NCBI RefSeq assembly: GCF_030811095.1
Contig: NZ_JAUSQL010000001.1
Span: forward strand, 1,240,001-1,304,000
Direction: 5' to 3'
Length of the DNA: 64,000 nt
Origin: Trueperella abortisuis
Lineage (GTDB): Bacteria; Actinomycetota; Actinomycetes; Actinomycetales; Actinomycetaceae
The notes beneath the pieces were generated by a model. It did no database searches, was not told the origin of the DNA, and was given only the letters and a program-made list of their open reading frames with translations. The position numbers were made by a program, and so were the translations under genes. Positions 21,219-30,349 of this stretch are shown here, one piece after another; position 1 is the first letter of the stretch; each line of letters begins with the position of its first letter.

Positions 21219-22070
21219 TTAGTATTGGCCGCGTGACACGTTCGCCCGCAGATCAAGAGCCGGGTTAGCCAAACGCCACGACGAGCCCTCCCAGACCCAA
21301 CCGGCACGCGCCATCGCCTCGTCGGTACCTATGACGGCTAGACCCGCCTCGCCGCGCGGCCTAACCCCGTGGTAGCGCAATCTGGCCAGCTGCAGGCCGA
21401 CGTCGTCGTTGACGGCGAGCGCCGGGTGGCACAGGCGCGTCGGAGTCCAGGATCCCGAGCGCAAGTTTTCGGCAAAAGGCAGGATCCAGCCCTCCCACGC
21501 CGCCCCAGCCGCCGACTGCAGGCTCGGCTCGTCGGCGTCGTTGACGATGGTGAGGTCGCTAATGAGCGAGCGTTCTTCATCAGTAGCCTGGGCGGCGATG
21601 CGTGCCCGCGCGTCGGCCTCAGACATAGCGCGATTCTCATGCAGGCGCTGGGCACGGATTTCGGGCGCCGCGGCGATGGAGACGTTGGCGATCATCTCAA
21701 ACTCGCGACCATAGCCGGCCAGTAGCGGGACATCGTAGACGACGACGCCGTCGGGGTCTTCCCTCCTCACGGCCTCGATCTGCTCATTGACACTCGTCCA
21801 AATGACCGGGTGAGTGATGTCATCGAGGGCCTTCCGCGAAGCCGCATCCTCAAAGACGATCGCCGCGAGAGCCTGCCGGTTGAGGACGCCGTCATCGAAA
21901 ACCTGCTCCCCCCACCGTTCTGCAATCTTTGCAAGCGCCGGGCTGCCCGGCTCGAGGATGGCGCGGGCCGTTCGATCGGCGTCGACGACGTGTGCGCCAA
22001 GGCGAGCCCAGATGGCGGCCACGTGCGACTTTCCTGACCCGATGCCTCCGGTCAGCGCAAGCGTCAGCAT
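21219..22070 (-). CDS. coaE: Dephospho-CoA kinase with C-terminal extension
   Basis: The 283-residue protein starts with P-loop TGGIGSGKS (7-15), then DADRTAR, DITHP, and [10 protein letters not shown], the CoaE signatures. The enzyme phosphorylates dephospho-CoA, the last step of CoA synthesis. A typical CoaE is about 200 residues; here about 85 residues follow (from around 200), containing [15 protein letters not shown], whose role I do not recognise. Its start overlaps the end of pcp by 7 bases. Confidence 0.93.
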   Translation of the reverse strand: MLTLALTGGIGSGKSHVAAIWARLGAHVVDADRTARAILEPGSPALAKIAERWGEQVFDDGVLNRQALAAIVFEDAASRKALDDITHPVIWTSVNEQIEAVRREDPDGVVVYDVPLLAGYGREFEMIANVSIAAAPEIRAQRLHENRAMSEADARARIAAQATDEERSLISDLTIVNDADEPSLQSAAGAAWEGWILPFAENLRSGSWTPTRLCHPALAVNDDVGLQLARLRYHGVRPRGEAGLAVIGTDEAMARAGWVWEGSSWRLANPALDLRANVSRGQY

Positions 22071-22621
22071 CTGTGCTCAATCAACTCGGACAACAAGAAT
22101 TCAACAAGCACAGCGCCGTCATCAACGGAAAACACCTCCGCAGGAGGCAAATGAAGGAACCCCGCAGCCCGAGAGGTCTGGATTCCAGTGAACATCACCG
22201 TGTTGCACACGTACAGCCCCGCGCTGTACGACTCCTTCAGGCAATAGCCAGCGGCAGTGGCTCGTTCGATCAGGCGCCGTAGCGGCAACGTAGTCTCGAG
22301 GGCAAGCGGTGCCGTTTCGTCGATGCTCTCCCCTCTCGCCGTGTATCCGGCATTGTCGGGCGCCGCGGCATCTTGCCGGTTCATCGCAAAGCGCTCCAAC
22401 GTGGGCATATCCCGATCAGCGGCAAGCCCGAGAGCGAGATGAACATCGAAAGACCCAAGCTCGCCTACCCGTGCGCGTGCCGCATGGTATTCGACGGGCA
22501 ATATCTCCACCGTAAGCGGCACCGAATGGGACCACTGCTCCCCGACAAGGCGAGCAACATGCTCAGTCGGATTGTACGAATTGGGCCCGAAAGGACCGAA
22601 GGCGGTTAAGAGGATCGACAT
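22064..22621 (-). CDS. pcp: Pyroglutamyl-peptidase I (C15 family)
   Basis: The 185-residue protein has the family start LLTAFGPFG and a complete C15 triad: Glu76 in PTLERFAMN, Cys139 in SAGLYVCN and His157 in GFLHLPP. It removes N-terminal pyroglutamate from peptides in the cytoplasm. It is slightly shorter than the usual 200-215 residues. The ATG follows a TAGACT -10 element by 6 bases. It borders the AT-richer island beginning at about 22.63 kb. Confidence 0.9.
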   Translation of the reverse strand: MSILLTAFGPFGPNSYNPTEHVARLVGEQWSHSVPLTVEILPVEYHAARARVGELGSFDVHLALGLAADRDMPTLERFAMNRQDAAAPDNAGYTARGESIDETAPLALETTLPLRRLIERATAAGYCLKESYSAGLYVCNTVMFTGIQTSRAAGFLHLPPAEVFSVDDGAVLVEFLLSELIEHRC

Positions 22622-22627
22622 ACAATC

Positions 22628-22633
22628 AGTCTA
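22628..22633 (-). promoter_or_regulatory. -10 element of pcp (leaderless layout)
   Basis: Minus-strand TAGACT, then GATTGT, then the pcp ATG: a 6-base gap and no Shine-Dalgarno. Confidence 0.6.
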
Positions 22634-22664
22634 GCGAATACGCCCCCGAACACCATGCTCTCCG

Positions 22665-23309
22665 CTATATTTCTTGGCGTACCAGCTTGATTATTCGGTC
22701 GGCTCTTTGCGCGATGGCAGGATCATGCGTGACGAGCATGAGACAGCATTGACGCCGTCGTACCTGGGCAAGTAACAGATCCATGGCCTCGTCACGCAAG
22801 TCTGCATCGAGTGCTCCGGTGGGCTCATCTGCAAGGATCACCGCAGGATTATTGATGAGAGCCCGAGCCAGAGCTGTTCGTTGCCGTTCTCCACCAGATA
22901 GTTGTTCAGCCATACGTGTTTTTTCCACGTCTAGCTCACGCAAGAGTTGTGCGGCTTCATCTTGCACGGTTGGATCGTGCTTGTCCCAGAGTAAGCGCGG
23001 CAGCATCACATTGTCCAAGGCACTATAACCGCTGAGGAGTTCACCGTTTTGGAATACGGTACCTATCGTCGTCGATCTCAGCCGTGCGAGTTGGTCGAAT
23101 TTGAGCTGGTGAACGTCAATTCCATTAATGACAACAATGCCACCAAGCGGACGGTTCATTCCAAGAATGGTCGTCAACAGGGTCGTCTTACCGACGCCAG
23201 AACGACCCATGATAGCGACGGTTTCGCCAGGGTTGAGCTCAAGGTCGAGCGGAGCAAACAACGGACCGGTGTAGCCACATGTGAGGTTGTGACATTGAAG
23301 GATGTTCAT
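22665..23309 (-). CDS. ABC transporter ATP-binding protein, bacteriocin-locus type
   Basis: The 214-residue ATPase has Walker A GRSGVGKTTLL (near 35), ABC signature LSGGERQRTALARAL (near 137), and Walker B VILADEPTGALD (near 158). It is a stand-alone MacB/LolD-type cytoplasmic subunit. It starts one base after the permease stop with AAAGAGG before the ATG, so it energises that permease. Pairing with a very large permease and a small secreted peptide is the layout of lactococcin-972-type loci, where the transporter is thought to give export or immunity. Confidence 0.88.
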   Translation of the reverse strand: MNILQCHNLTCGYTGPLFAPLDLELNPGETVAIMGRSGVGKTTLLTTILGMNRPLGGIVVINGIDVHQLKFDQLARLRSTTIGTVFQNGELLSGYSALDNVMLPRLLWDKHDPTVQDEAAQLLRELDVEKTRMAEQLSGGERQRTALARALINNPAVILADEPTGALDADLRDEAMDLLLAQVRRRQCCLMLVTHDPAIAQRADRIIKLVRQEI

Positions 23310-23310
23310 T

Positions 23311-25365
23311 TTACCTCTTTCCGGGCAGCCAGCTAGACGCTTCGTTTCTCACCAGCACATACATCAGAATTCCTTGGGTGAGAGTAAACATGAGATAGAT
23401 GGCTCCTACGCTGATGATGAATGTAGACGGGAAAAACCCGCCGATGGGGAACAAGAACTGGTGAGCAAGGAAGATACCGACACTCAAGGAGAGGATTCCC
23501 GTGACGATATTGACCAGCGTAAGACGCATACTGATCGTTCGCGCAATCATATCCGCCTTGCCTGTTATAGATGCGATCGAAGCAAATTCTTTGGCATGAT
23601 GGCCAGCCTCTCGCATGAACTGCATCCACACTGACACCATCGCATAGATGAAAGATAGCGTGGTCAACAAAGTCAACCACGATGCCTGTTGACGATATAT
23701 CTGCGCTATCGCACGCCCATTTTCCCCATCGATGATAGACAAGGCCACGATCGCCGTATCGAACGTGATCTTTTGGATATGCGACAGCAAGTCCGAATTT
23801 TGGTCAGAAATCGTATAGATCCATGCCCAACGCGACTCTAACGATATCTCGTCAACCTCACCACCATATTCTGGACCTAGTCCATAGTGAATAAACTGCG
23901 ACAAAAACGCCGGGTCCACCTGGCCGGCGCTGACCTGTGCAACACCTTGACCATAGGCGGCAACATAAACAGCAGCCGTAGGATCAGAGGAACGAACTCT
24001 GTCTGCTGCGCCTTTCAGACACGCCGTATAGTCCCCATCGCAATTAAGCGACGTCTTCACAATCTGGATACCGTCCGGAGGGCGTGGAGGGGGAACTTGG
24101 GCTCCAGCGATGGTTGCGAAGACGGCTACGAGAATCACCCCGACCGATACAAAACTTCCAGCGAAAGTGCCTGTTCGAGATGCGTCATAAGGATGGTGAA
24201 TCACCCAACGGAAGAACACACCAGCCCGGAGGTCTTTACCCATGATCCTGATAGCAACACGAGTCATTACCGTACACAGCACCGCAAGAGTTGAATGCAG
24301 CCCCATGAGCACGAAGAAAACCGAGGCCAGCATCAAAAACGCCATAAGATTACTAGGGATCTTCACGTACCACAACCTCATGATAGCGGCAATAACAATC
24401 CCCAGGCCGAATAGCGCAAGCCCACTTCCGGTGCCAACCAACCGTCGTCTGTGTGAATGAGGCCGCGCCCACTGTAAACGCGGCCAGGTCAAGTAGGCAA
24501 ACGCCAAGCCCGCACCTAAGGCGAAGTATCCGATGAGTAGTGCAAGCTTGTCAGTATAAAGATGGGTGTGCAGACGAAAACCAGTCAGCGGCACACTCAC
24601 GCATCCAGCTATCAACACCACAATAAGCAACGCAGCAAGACTCACGCCCAACAAAAAGGGCTTGTAAAGATAGTTAACCGAATGGCGTATCAGCTCACGA
24701 CGCGGAGCACCTATAGATTCAAGCACAAAACGCTCACCGGCGAGTGATTCGTCCACCGCTGCTCGTGTAGTACGAAGATTTTGAATAAGCGGAAAAGCGA
24801 AAACAAGCAGAGCAATCGGCAACAAATACTGCGACCACAACTCGTAGGTAATATCCCCGAAGAGCGCGCCCGTACGACCGTCATTGGCAAATCCAGAAGC
24901 GAAGTAGACCCCCTCACCTTTTCTTGCCATGTCAAGAAACGCTTGACCGTTACTGGGTCGGTAGTAAACGACAAGTTCGTCTTCAAGGATTACTGATTCA
25001 TCGATAACAGCCTGAACTGGGCCAAACTGTCTTTCTAAAATATGCGAATACTGTACTGCAGCCTTCGACACCGCGATATGACCCGGCTCCAGCGAATCGG
25101 ATAACCCTACCGGAACCACAAAGCCACCACCGACGGGTTCGAGTTCTAACACTCCCACCAAGTGTGAATCGATAAAGAGATTGTCCACCCGGTATGCGAA
25201 ACTCGCGTCCTCTTCATCAACAACGTATTCAGGAGAACGCGAGTTCGCTATCGAATGCCTCGCATCAAGCTCAATAGGAATCGCTGCCAGGGCAAATAAA
25301 CACATCATAAGAAAAAATGAGGTAAGCCCTACAATGATTCGCTTAACAAAAAGCTGATGCACCAT
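23311..25365 (-). CDS. Large integral membrane protein, bacteriocin-associated permease/immunity type
   Basis: This 684-residue protein has an N-terminal membrane segment, an extracytoplasmic region of about 150 residues, several membrane spans, a second outer region near residues 420-540 (with NCDGDYTACLKGA), and closing membrane spans. That is an FtsX/MacB-like duplicated plan, like the putative immunity membrane proteins of lactococcin-972 loci. The ATG at 25365 is preferred to the GTG at 25371 because GAGGG lies 5 bases before it. Base composition is unusual: sampled 60-base lines are 43-48% G+C, far below the neighbours, suggesting acquisition. Confidence 0.75.
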   Translation of the reverse strand: MVHQLFVKRIIVGLTSFFLMMCLFALAAIPIELDARHSIANSRSPEYVVDEEDASFAYRVDNLFIDSHLVGVLELEPVGGGFVVPVGLSDSLEPGHIAVSKAAVQYSHILERQFGPVQAVIDESVILEDELVVYYRPSNGQAFLDMARKGEGVYFASGFANDGRTGALFGDITYELWSQYLLPIALLVFAFPLIQNLRTTRAAVDESLAGERFVLESIGAPRRELIRHSVNYLYKPFLLGVSLAALLIVVLIAGCVSVPLTGFRLHTHLYTDKLALLIGYFALGAGLAFAYLTWPRLQWARPHSHRRRLVGTGSGLALFGLGIVIAAIMRLWYVKIPSNLMAFLMLASVFFVLMGLHSTLAVLCTVMTRVAIRIMGKDLRAGVFFRWVIHHPYDASRTGTFAGSFVSVGVILVAVFATIAGAQVPPPRPPDGIQIVKTSLNCDGDYTACLKGAADRVRSSDPTAAVYVAAYGQGVAQVSAGQVDPAFLSQFIHYGLGPEYGGEVDEISLESRWAWIYTISDQNSDLLSHIQKITFDTAIVALSIIDGENGRAIAQIYRQQASWLTLLTTLSFIYAMVSVWMQFMREAGHHAKEFASIASITGKADMIARTISMRLTLVNIVTGILSLSVGIFLAHQFLFPIGGFFPSTFIISVGAIYLMFTLTQGILMYVLVRNEASSWLPGKR

Positions 25366-25380
25366 CTGCACCCTCGAATA

Positions 25381-25500
25381 CTAGTAGATCCAGGAGCCGC
25401 AGCTCATCGATAGGGGAAACGGGCGAGAGATGCACGGCTGGATCGCAGTAATCGTACTGGGAGCATACTTACTCACTGTTGTGCCATAACCATGCTTATT
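25381..25500 (-). pseudogene. Out-of-frame C-terminal remnant of the secreted peptide gene
   Basis: One frame away from the 79-residue peptide, 39 codons are open from AAT at 25500 to a TAG at 25381-25383. They encode NKHGYGTTVSKYAPS and end in SCGSWIY with two cysteines. This resembles my recollection of C-termini of small secreted actinobacterial peptides (GYGTT followed by cysteines and a terminal CS-W). Joining at the AAA run 25499-25501 would give a 110-residue precursor ending about 16 bases before the permease start, a normal operon spacing. Mutation, assembly error or recoding are all possible. Confidence 0.55.
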
Positions 25501-25712
25501 TGCCAAACCTGCTTGCTTCGTCCCCCATCATACTTGTAATTTACAGCAGGAAACCTTCCATCTCCATAAGCGTCCTTAATTGAGATGAACGAACCTGAGG
25601 TATAGGTATGTTGACCATATTCCGATCCTGAGTAACTAAGCGCGGATGCGGTGGATGCACCCCCCATCAACACGCCGATCGTAGCCAAACCTGCAACTAG
25701 TGATCGTTTCAT
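25473..25712 (-). CDS. Small secreted peptide precursor (bacteriocin-like), apparently truncated by a frameshift
   Basis: The 79-residue frame has a clean signal peptide: MKRS, a hydrophobic core, and an AxA site at TASA with cleavage expected after residue 24. The mature part is rich in Ser, Tyr and Gly (SGSEYGQHTYTSGS, KDAYGDG). It ends early after VWQISMVMAQQ, whereas the next frame continues with a more family-like tail. It precedes a large permease and an ABC ATPase, suggesting a bacteriocin or other exported peptide. It does not clearly match the lactococcin 972 sequence itself, so the class is uncertain. Confidence 0.65.
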   Translation of the reverse strand: MKRSLVAGLATIGVLMGGASTASALSYSGSEYGQHTYTSGSFISIKDAYGDGRFPAVNYKYDGGRSKQVWQISMVMAQQ

Positions 25713-25913
25713 ATCGCTTGATCCTTCCCCATTGAAGACTCATGACAATTTCATGCGTGGAACTCCCACGCAATACATATATTACATGGCTCACTTTTCG
25801 CTGACAACTAAACTGTGTACCGAGCGCTTGGATGACAATATGAGAAAGCCATGGCGAAATGCTCGGAAACCATGACCAGCAACATATTGGTCAGCCACCC
25901 TTAGAGAAACAGT

Positions 25914-25947
25914 GCGCCCCGCCAATCTCATGGGATTGGCGGGGCGC
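25914..25947 (-). terminator. Rho-independent terminator of rpsA
   Basis: GCGCCCCGCCAATC (25914-25927) and its exact complement (25934-25947) form a 14-bp stem with loop TCATGG, about 40 bases after the rpsA stop. Only a short T stretch follows. The rest of the 273-base gap to the peptide gene (25713-25985) shows no gene. Confidence 0.75.
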
Positions 25948-25985
25948 GTGTAAATTTGAGCGGGCTATCTACCCTGCGTCAAGTC

Positions 25986-27449
25986 TTAGTTGCCCGTCAG
26001 CTTCTCGCGCAGAGCGGCGAGAGCCTCGTCGGACGCGAGCGTTCCGGCGCCGTCGTTACCGGAAGAGAACGACGTCGGCGCCTCGGCCGCGGAGGAAGCG
26101 TCGCCGCCGGCAGCGGCCTCGGCATCAGCCTCCATGTGGGCCAGGACCTGCTTCTTGTGAGCGATCCAGCGCTCCTCGGCCTTAGCGTACTCAGCCTCCC
26201 AGGCAGCCTGGTTCTCCTCGTAGCCCTCAAGCCACTCGTTCGCCTCCGGGTCGAAGCCCTCGGGGTACTTGTAGTTGCCATCCTCGTCGTACTCGGCGGT
26301 CATGCCGTACAGCGACGGGTCGAAGTCCTCCGAGTGCGGATCGACGCCCTCATTGGCCTGCTTGAGCGACAGGGAGATGCGGCGACGCTCGAGGTCGATA
26401 TCGATGACTTTGACGAAGACCTCGTCGCCGACCTTGGCCACCTGATCGGGCAGGTCGATGTGGCGCTGAGCCAGCTCGGAGATGTGAACCAGGCCTTCGA
26501 TTCCGTCCTCGACGCGGACGAACGCACCAAACGGAACCAGCTTGGTCACGCGGCCCGGCACAACCTGACCGATGTGGTGGGTGCGGGCGAAGGTCTGCCA
26601 CGGATCTTCCTGGGTAGCCTTGAGCGACAGCGAGACGCGCTCGCGATCCATGTCCACATCCAGCACCTCGACGGTGACGGGCATGCCAACCTCGACAACC
26701 TCGGACGGGTGGTCGATGTGCTTCCAAGACAGCTCGGAGACGTGCACGAGGCCGTCCACGCCGCCCAAGTCGACGAAGGCGCCGAAGTTGACGATCGAGG
26801 AGACGACGCCCTCACGGACCTGGCCCTTCTGCAGGGTATCGAGGAAGTGAGCGCGGATCTCCGACTGGCTCTGCTCGAGCCAGGAGCGGCGGGAAAGAAC
26901 GACGTTGTTACGGTTCTTATCCAGCTCGATGATCTTGGCCTGCAGCTCACGGCCGATGTAGGGCTGCAGGTCGCGCACGCGGCGCATCTCGACCAGGGAA
27001 GCCGGGAGGAAGCCGCGCAGGCCGATGTCGAGGATGAGGCCGCCCTTGACGACTTCAATGACCGTACCGGTCACGACGCCGTCCGCTTCCTTGATCTCCT
27101 CGATCTTGTCCCACGCCCGCTCGTACTGCGCACGCTTCTTCGACAGGAGAAGCCGACCCTCCTTGTCCTCCTTCTGGAGAACGAGGGCCTCGATCTGGTC
27201 ACCAACTTCGACAACATCATCGGGATCGATGTCGTGCTTGATGGAAAGTTCCTTGGAGGGGATAACACCCTCGGTCTTGTAGCCGATGTCGAGCAGCACC
27301 TCGTCGCGGTCGACCTTGACTACGGTTCCTTCAACGATGTCGCCGTCGTTAAAGTACTTGATGGTTTCGTCGACAGCGGCAATGAGATCTTCTTCAGTGC
27401 CGATGTCGTTGATCGCGACCTCAGTGGAGGTCTGGTTGTTAGTTGTCAT
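25986..27449 (-). CDS. rpsA: 30S ribosomal protein S1
   Basis: The 487-residue protein has four S1 RNA-binding repeats: GDIVEGTVVKVDRDEVLLDIGYKTEG, GVVTGTVIEVVKGG, GQVREGVVSSIVNFGAFVDL and GQVVPGRVTKLVPFGAFVRV stretches begin them. An acidic, alanine-rich tail follows (after about residue 370). S1 helps load mRNA on the ribosome. The four-repeat form with tail is usual for actinobacteria, where S1 is dispensable for leaderless mRNAs. It lies between polA and the foreign-looking peptide locus. Confidence 0.96.
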   Translation of the reverse strand: MTTNNQTSTEVAINDIGTEEDLIAAVDETIKYFNDGDIVEGTVVKVDRDEVLLDIGYKTEGVIPSKELSIKHDIDPDDVVEVGDQIEALVLQKEDKEGRLLLSKKRAQYERAWDKIEEIKEADGVVTGTVIEVVKGGLILDIGLRGFLPASLVEMRRVRDLQPYIGRELQAKIIELDKNRNNVVLSRRSWLEQSQSEIRAHFLDTLQKGQVREGVVSSIVNFGAFVDLGGVDGLVHVSELSWKHIDHPSEVVEVGMPVTVEVLDVDMDRERVSLSLKATQEDPWQTFARTHHIGQVVPGRVTKLVPFGAFVRVEDGIEGLVHISELAQRHIDLPDQVAKVGDEVFVKVIDIDLERRRISLSLKQANEGVDPHSEDFDPSLYGMTAEYDEDGNYKYPEGFDPEANEWLEGYEENQAAWEAEYAKAEERWIAHKKQVLAHMEADAEAAAGGDASSAAEAPTSFSSGNDGAGTLASDEALAALREKLTGN

Positions 27450-27470
27450 AGAGTTGGTGACTCCGAAATA

Positions 27471-27476
27471 ATTCTA
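27471..27476 (-). promoter_or_regulatory. Putative -10 element of rpsA
   Basis: Minus-strand TAGAAT lies 21 bases upstream of the rpsA ATG, giving a short leader. No clear -35 is seen. Further upstream a 7-bp stem (27489-27506) may end polA transcripts. Confidence 0.4.
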
Positions 27477-27581
27477 CTGTTACGGACATGGTGCCGGATG
27501 GCACCACCTGCCAAGTTTACGGGGAGAAACAGCCGCGATTCAAGCGGACAAGCGCACCCAAATGCCGAATTGCCCACAGGA

Positions 27582-30275
27582 TCAGTGAGCCGCGTCGCGC
27601 CAGTTACGCCCGACCCCCACGCTCACGGACAACGGCACCGACAGTTGCGCCGCTTTTTCCATTTCCTCGCGCACGATCCGCTCCACACTCTCGGCCTCCT
27701 CGGCCTTCACCTCAAGCACGAGTTCGTCGTGAACCTGAAGCAGGACGCGCGAGGCGAGACCGGCTTTCGTGAGGGAATCGTGGACGGCGACCATCGCGAA
27801 TTTGATGATGTCCGCCGCCGAACCCTGGATCGGGGCATTGAGGGCCATGCGCTCGGCTGCCTCGCGTAGCTGGCGGTTGGGGCTGTCAAGCCCCGGCAGG
27901 TACCGACGCCGCCCCCAGATCGTCGAGGTGTAGCCATCCTTGCGCGCCTGATCGACAACCGCGCTCAGATACTGGCGTACCTTGCCGAAGCGGGCGTCGT
28001 AGTCCTTCATGAGCGCCTCGGCCTCCCCCACCGTGATGTGGAGCTGCTGGGAGAGCCCGTAGGAGGACAGACCGTAGGCGAGCCCGTAGCTCATCGCCTT
28101 AATCTTCGAACGCTGCTCGCTCGTGACCGCCTCCTGCGCCACTCCGAACACGCGGGATGCGACGAAGCTGTGAAGGTCCGCGCCCCGGCGGAAGGCTTCG
28201 ATCAGATCCGCGTCCCCGGAAAGGTGGGCCATGAGGCGCATCTCGATCTGGGAGTAGTCGGCCGTCATCAGGTAGTCATACCCCTGCCCCGGAACAAACA
28301 CGCCCCGGATTTGGCGGCCCTCCTCCGTGCGGGCGTGGATGTTTTGCAGGTTCGGGTCCGTTGAGGACAGGCGGCCCGTTGCCGCCACCGTCTGCTGGTA
28401 CGTGGTATGGATCCGCCCGGAAATAACGGAGCGCTGCAGCCCCTCCACCGACTGGCGGAGCTTGAGCGCGTCGCGATGCTCGAGGAGCCCGGCGAGGAAC
28501 TCCTGTGCCGCCACCGCAACGTCGTCCTCCCGGTAGGCAATCTTGGCCAGCAGCTCGGCGAGAGCATCCGCGTTCGTGGTGTACCCCGACTTCGTCTTCT
28601 TCGTCACGGGCAACTTCATACGCTCAAAGAGGACCTCCTGTAGCTGCTTCGGACTTGAGAGGTTAACCGAGTAGTCGTCGATTGCCTCGTGCGCCTTGCG
28701 CGCCGCATCCTCCACGCGCGTGTTGAAAGCGTGGTAAAGGGACTCCAGTAGATCTTCATCCACCGCGATGCCGACACTTTCCATTTCGAAAAGCACCTTC
28801 GCCACCGACAGTTCAAGCTCGACAAGCGCCCCAGCCGGATCAGCCTTGCTCAGCTCGCCAGCGAAGGCCTCCTGCAGGTCCAGGAGCACGCCGGCACGCT
28901 GGGCCGTTGCGGAGCGGATGATCGCGCCGTCCGCTCCGATGCCCAGCGTGTCGTCCCCGCCCGCGGAGATGTCCTGATCGAGGTAACGTTGGGCCAGATC
29001 GGCCAGGTCGTAGGTGCGCTGGTCTGGGTGGAGCAGGTAAGCCCCAATCTCCGTGTCCCCAACGACGCCGGCAAGACTCACCCCCACGCCCTTCCAGGCG
29101 TGGGCGAGCCCCTTCGTGCCGTGCCCGACCTTGGGCTGGTCGCCGTCTTCAAGGAAAGCCACGAGCGCCCGCTCGTCGGTAACGTCCAGCCCGGCGCGCT
29201 CGCCGTAATAGACATAGTGATCCGCGCAGGCCACGGCGAAGCCCACCACGTCTCCGCGCATCGCACGCCGATCCCCGTCAACCTCAATCCCCCACGGGCC
29301 CTCGTGACTGGCGAGGAACTCCGCGAACGACACGCTACCCGCTGGCACAAGCGTGGCCTCCACCGCTGGTTCAGCCGCCTCGGCCCGCTCACCGCCGCGC
29401 ATCGGCAACTCACGTAGCACCCGTTCACGAAGTCGGGTGAAGTCGAGGGTGTCAAATAGCTCGTGCATTTCCTCCCGGGCGACGCCCGCCGGGCGCAGCT
29501 CGTCAAGGTCCTCCACGATCGGAAGGTCGCACACTAGGGTGTTGAGCGCGCGGTTACGGCGCACCATCTCCATATGGTCGCGCAGGTTCGCACCCGTCTT
29601 TCCGCCTACCTCGTCTGCGTGCTCGAGCAGGTTGTCCAAACTACCGTAGTGATTGAGCCACTTCGCCGCTGTCTTCGGACCCCACAGGGGCACACCCGGG
29701 ATGTTGTCCGCGCCCTCGCCCACGAGAGCCGCCAGATCCGAGTACAGCTCCGGCTTCACGCCCGCCTTCGCCTCGATACCGGCCGGGTCGAGCACCGCCA
29801 TCTGGGATCGCGGCATCGGGTAGATCAGCGTGATAGCCTCATCCACCAGCTGGTACGTATCCTTATCGCCGGAGGAGATGTAGACCTTCATCCCGCGTTC
29901 CTCGCCGCGCGTGGCGAGCGTTGCCACGATGTCGTCCGCCTCGTAATCCTCCACCGTCAGCCAGGCCATCCCGAGCACGTCCAACACCTGCTGAATAACC
30001 GAGATCTGGCCCTTGAACTCCTCCGGCGTGGCCGCACGCCCACCCTTGTAATCCGCATACTGGCGCGTGCGGAACGTGCCGCCAGGCAAATCAAAGGCAA
30101 CGGCCACGTGGCTGGGCTGATAGTCGGCCACGAGCTTGAGCAAGGTGGATGTAAAACCGTGTACAGCGTTCGTGTACTGGCCCTGAGCCGTGACAAAGGA
30201 ATCGGCGGGTAGGGCGAAGAACGAGCGGAAGGCCAGAGAGTGGCCGTCGAGCAAAAGCAGAGTTTCTTGAGTCAC
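27582..30275 (-). CDS. polA: DNA polymerase I
   Basis: The 897-residue protein has an N-terminal 5'-3' exonuclease (LLLDGHSLAFRSFF; VGEGADNIPGVPLWGPKTAAKW), a middle 3'-5' exonuclease-like domain, and a family A polymerase domain with DYSQIEMRLMAH and QVHDELVLEV. The middle domain lacks the usual metal-binding acidic motifs (IEVDG replaces DTET), so proofreading is probably absent, as in mycobacterial Pol I. The GTG start at 30275 sits 6 bases after TAGGCT. Confidence 0.97.
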   Translation of the reverse strand: MTQETLLLLDGHSLAFRSFFALPADSFVTAQGQYTNAVHGFTSTLLKLVADYQPSHVAVAFDLPGGTFRTRQYADYKGGRAATPEEFKGQISVIQQVLDVLGMAWLTVEDYEADDIVATLATRGEERGMKVYISSGDKDTYQLVDEAITLIYPMPRSQMAVLDPAGIEAKAGVKPELYSDLAALVGEGADNIPGVPLWGPKTAAKWLNHYGSLDNLLEHADEVGGKTGANLRDHMEMVRRNRALNTLVCDLPIVEDLDELRPAGVAREEMHELFDTLDFTRLRERVLRELPMRGGERAEAAEPAVEATLVPAGSVSFAEFLASHEGPWGIEVDGDRRAMRGDVVGFAVACADHYVYYGERAGLDVTDERALVAFLEDGDQPKVGHGTKGLAHAWKGVGVSLAGVVGDTEIGAYLLHPDQRTYDLADLAQRYLDQDISAGGDDTLGIGADGAIIRSATAQRAGVLLDLQEAFAGELSKADPAGALVELELSVAKVLFEMESVGIAVDEDLLESLYHAFNTRVEDAARKAHEAIDDYSVNLSSPKQLQEVLFERMKLPVTKKTKSGYTTNADALAELLAKIAYREDDVAVAAQEFLAGLLEHRDALKLRQSVEGLQRSVISGRIHTTYQQTVAATGRLSSTDPNLQNIHARTEEGRQIRGVFVPGQGYDYLMTADYSQIEMRLMAHLSGDADLIEAFRRGADLHSFVASRVFGVAQEAVTSEQRSKIKAMSYGLAYGLSSYGLSQQLHITVGEAEALMKDYDARFGKVRQYLSAVVDQARKDGYTSTIWGRRRYLPGLDSPNRQLREAAERMALNAPIQGSAADIIKFAMVAVHDSLTKAGLASRVLLQVHDELVLEVKAEEAESVERIVREEMEKAAQLSVPLSVSVGVGRNWRDAAH

Positions 30276-30281
30276 CCCACC

Positions 30282-30287
30282 AGCCTA
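30282..30287 (-). promoter_or_regulatory. -10 element of polA (leaderless layout)
   Basis: Minus-strand TAGGCT, then GGTGGG, then the polA GTG. The spacing is 6 bases. Confidence 0.55.
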
Positions 30288-30337
30288 TCGTGCCCCGCCG
30301 ACAAACACGCCAGTTCCGTCCCCGCGCCGGACGTTGC

Positions 30338-30343
30338 TACGCT
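30338..30343 (+). promoter_or_regulatory. -10 element of the thioesterase gene (leaderless layout)
   Basis: TACGCT, then GAATCC, then ATG at 30350. There is no Shine-Dalgarno; the spacing is 6 bases. Confidence 0.6.
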
Positions 30344-30349
30344 GAATCC

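Noticed and set aside
22665..25712. The AT-richer island as a prophage or transposon fragment
   Set aside because: No integrase, transposase, terminal inverted repeat or target-site duplication could be seen at its edges.
25956..27869. A 637-codon open frame antisense to rpsA and the polA end
   Set aside because: It is rich in Leu-Val-Asp patterns typical of the reverse strand of S1 repeats, and rpsA is unambiguous.
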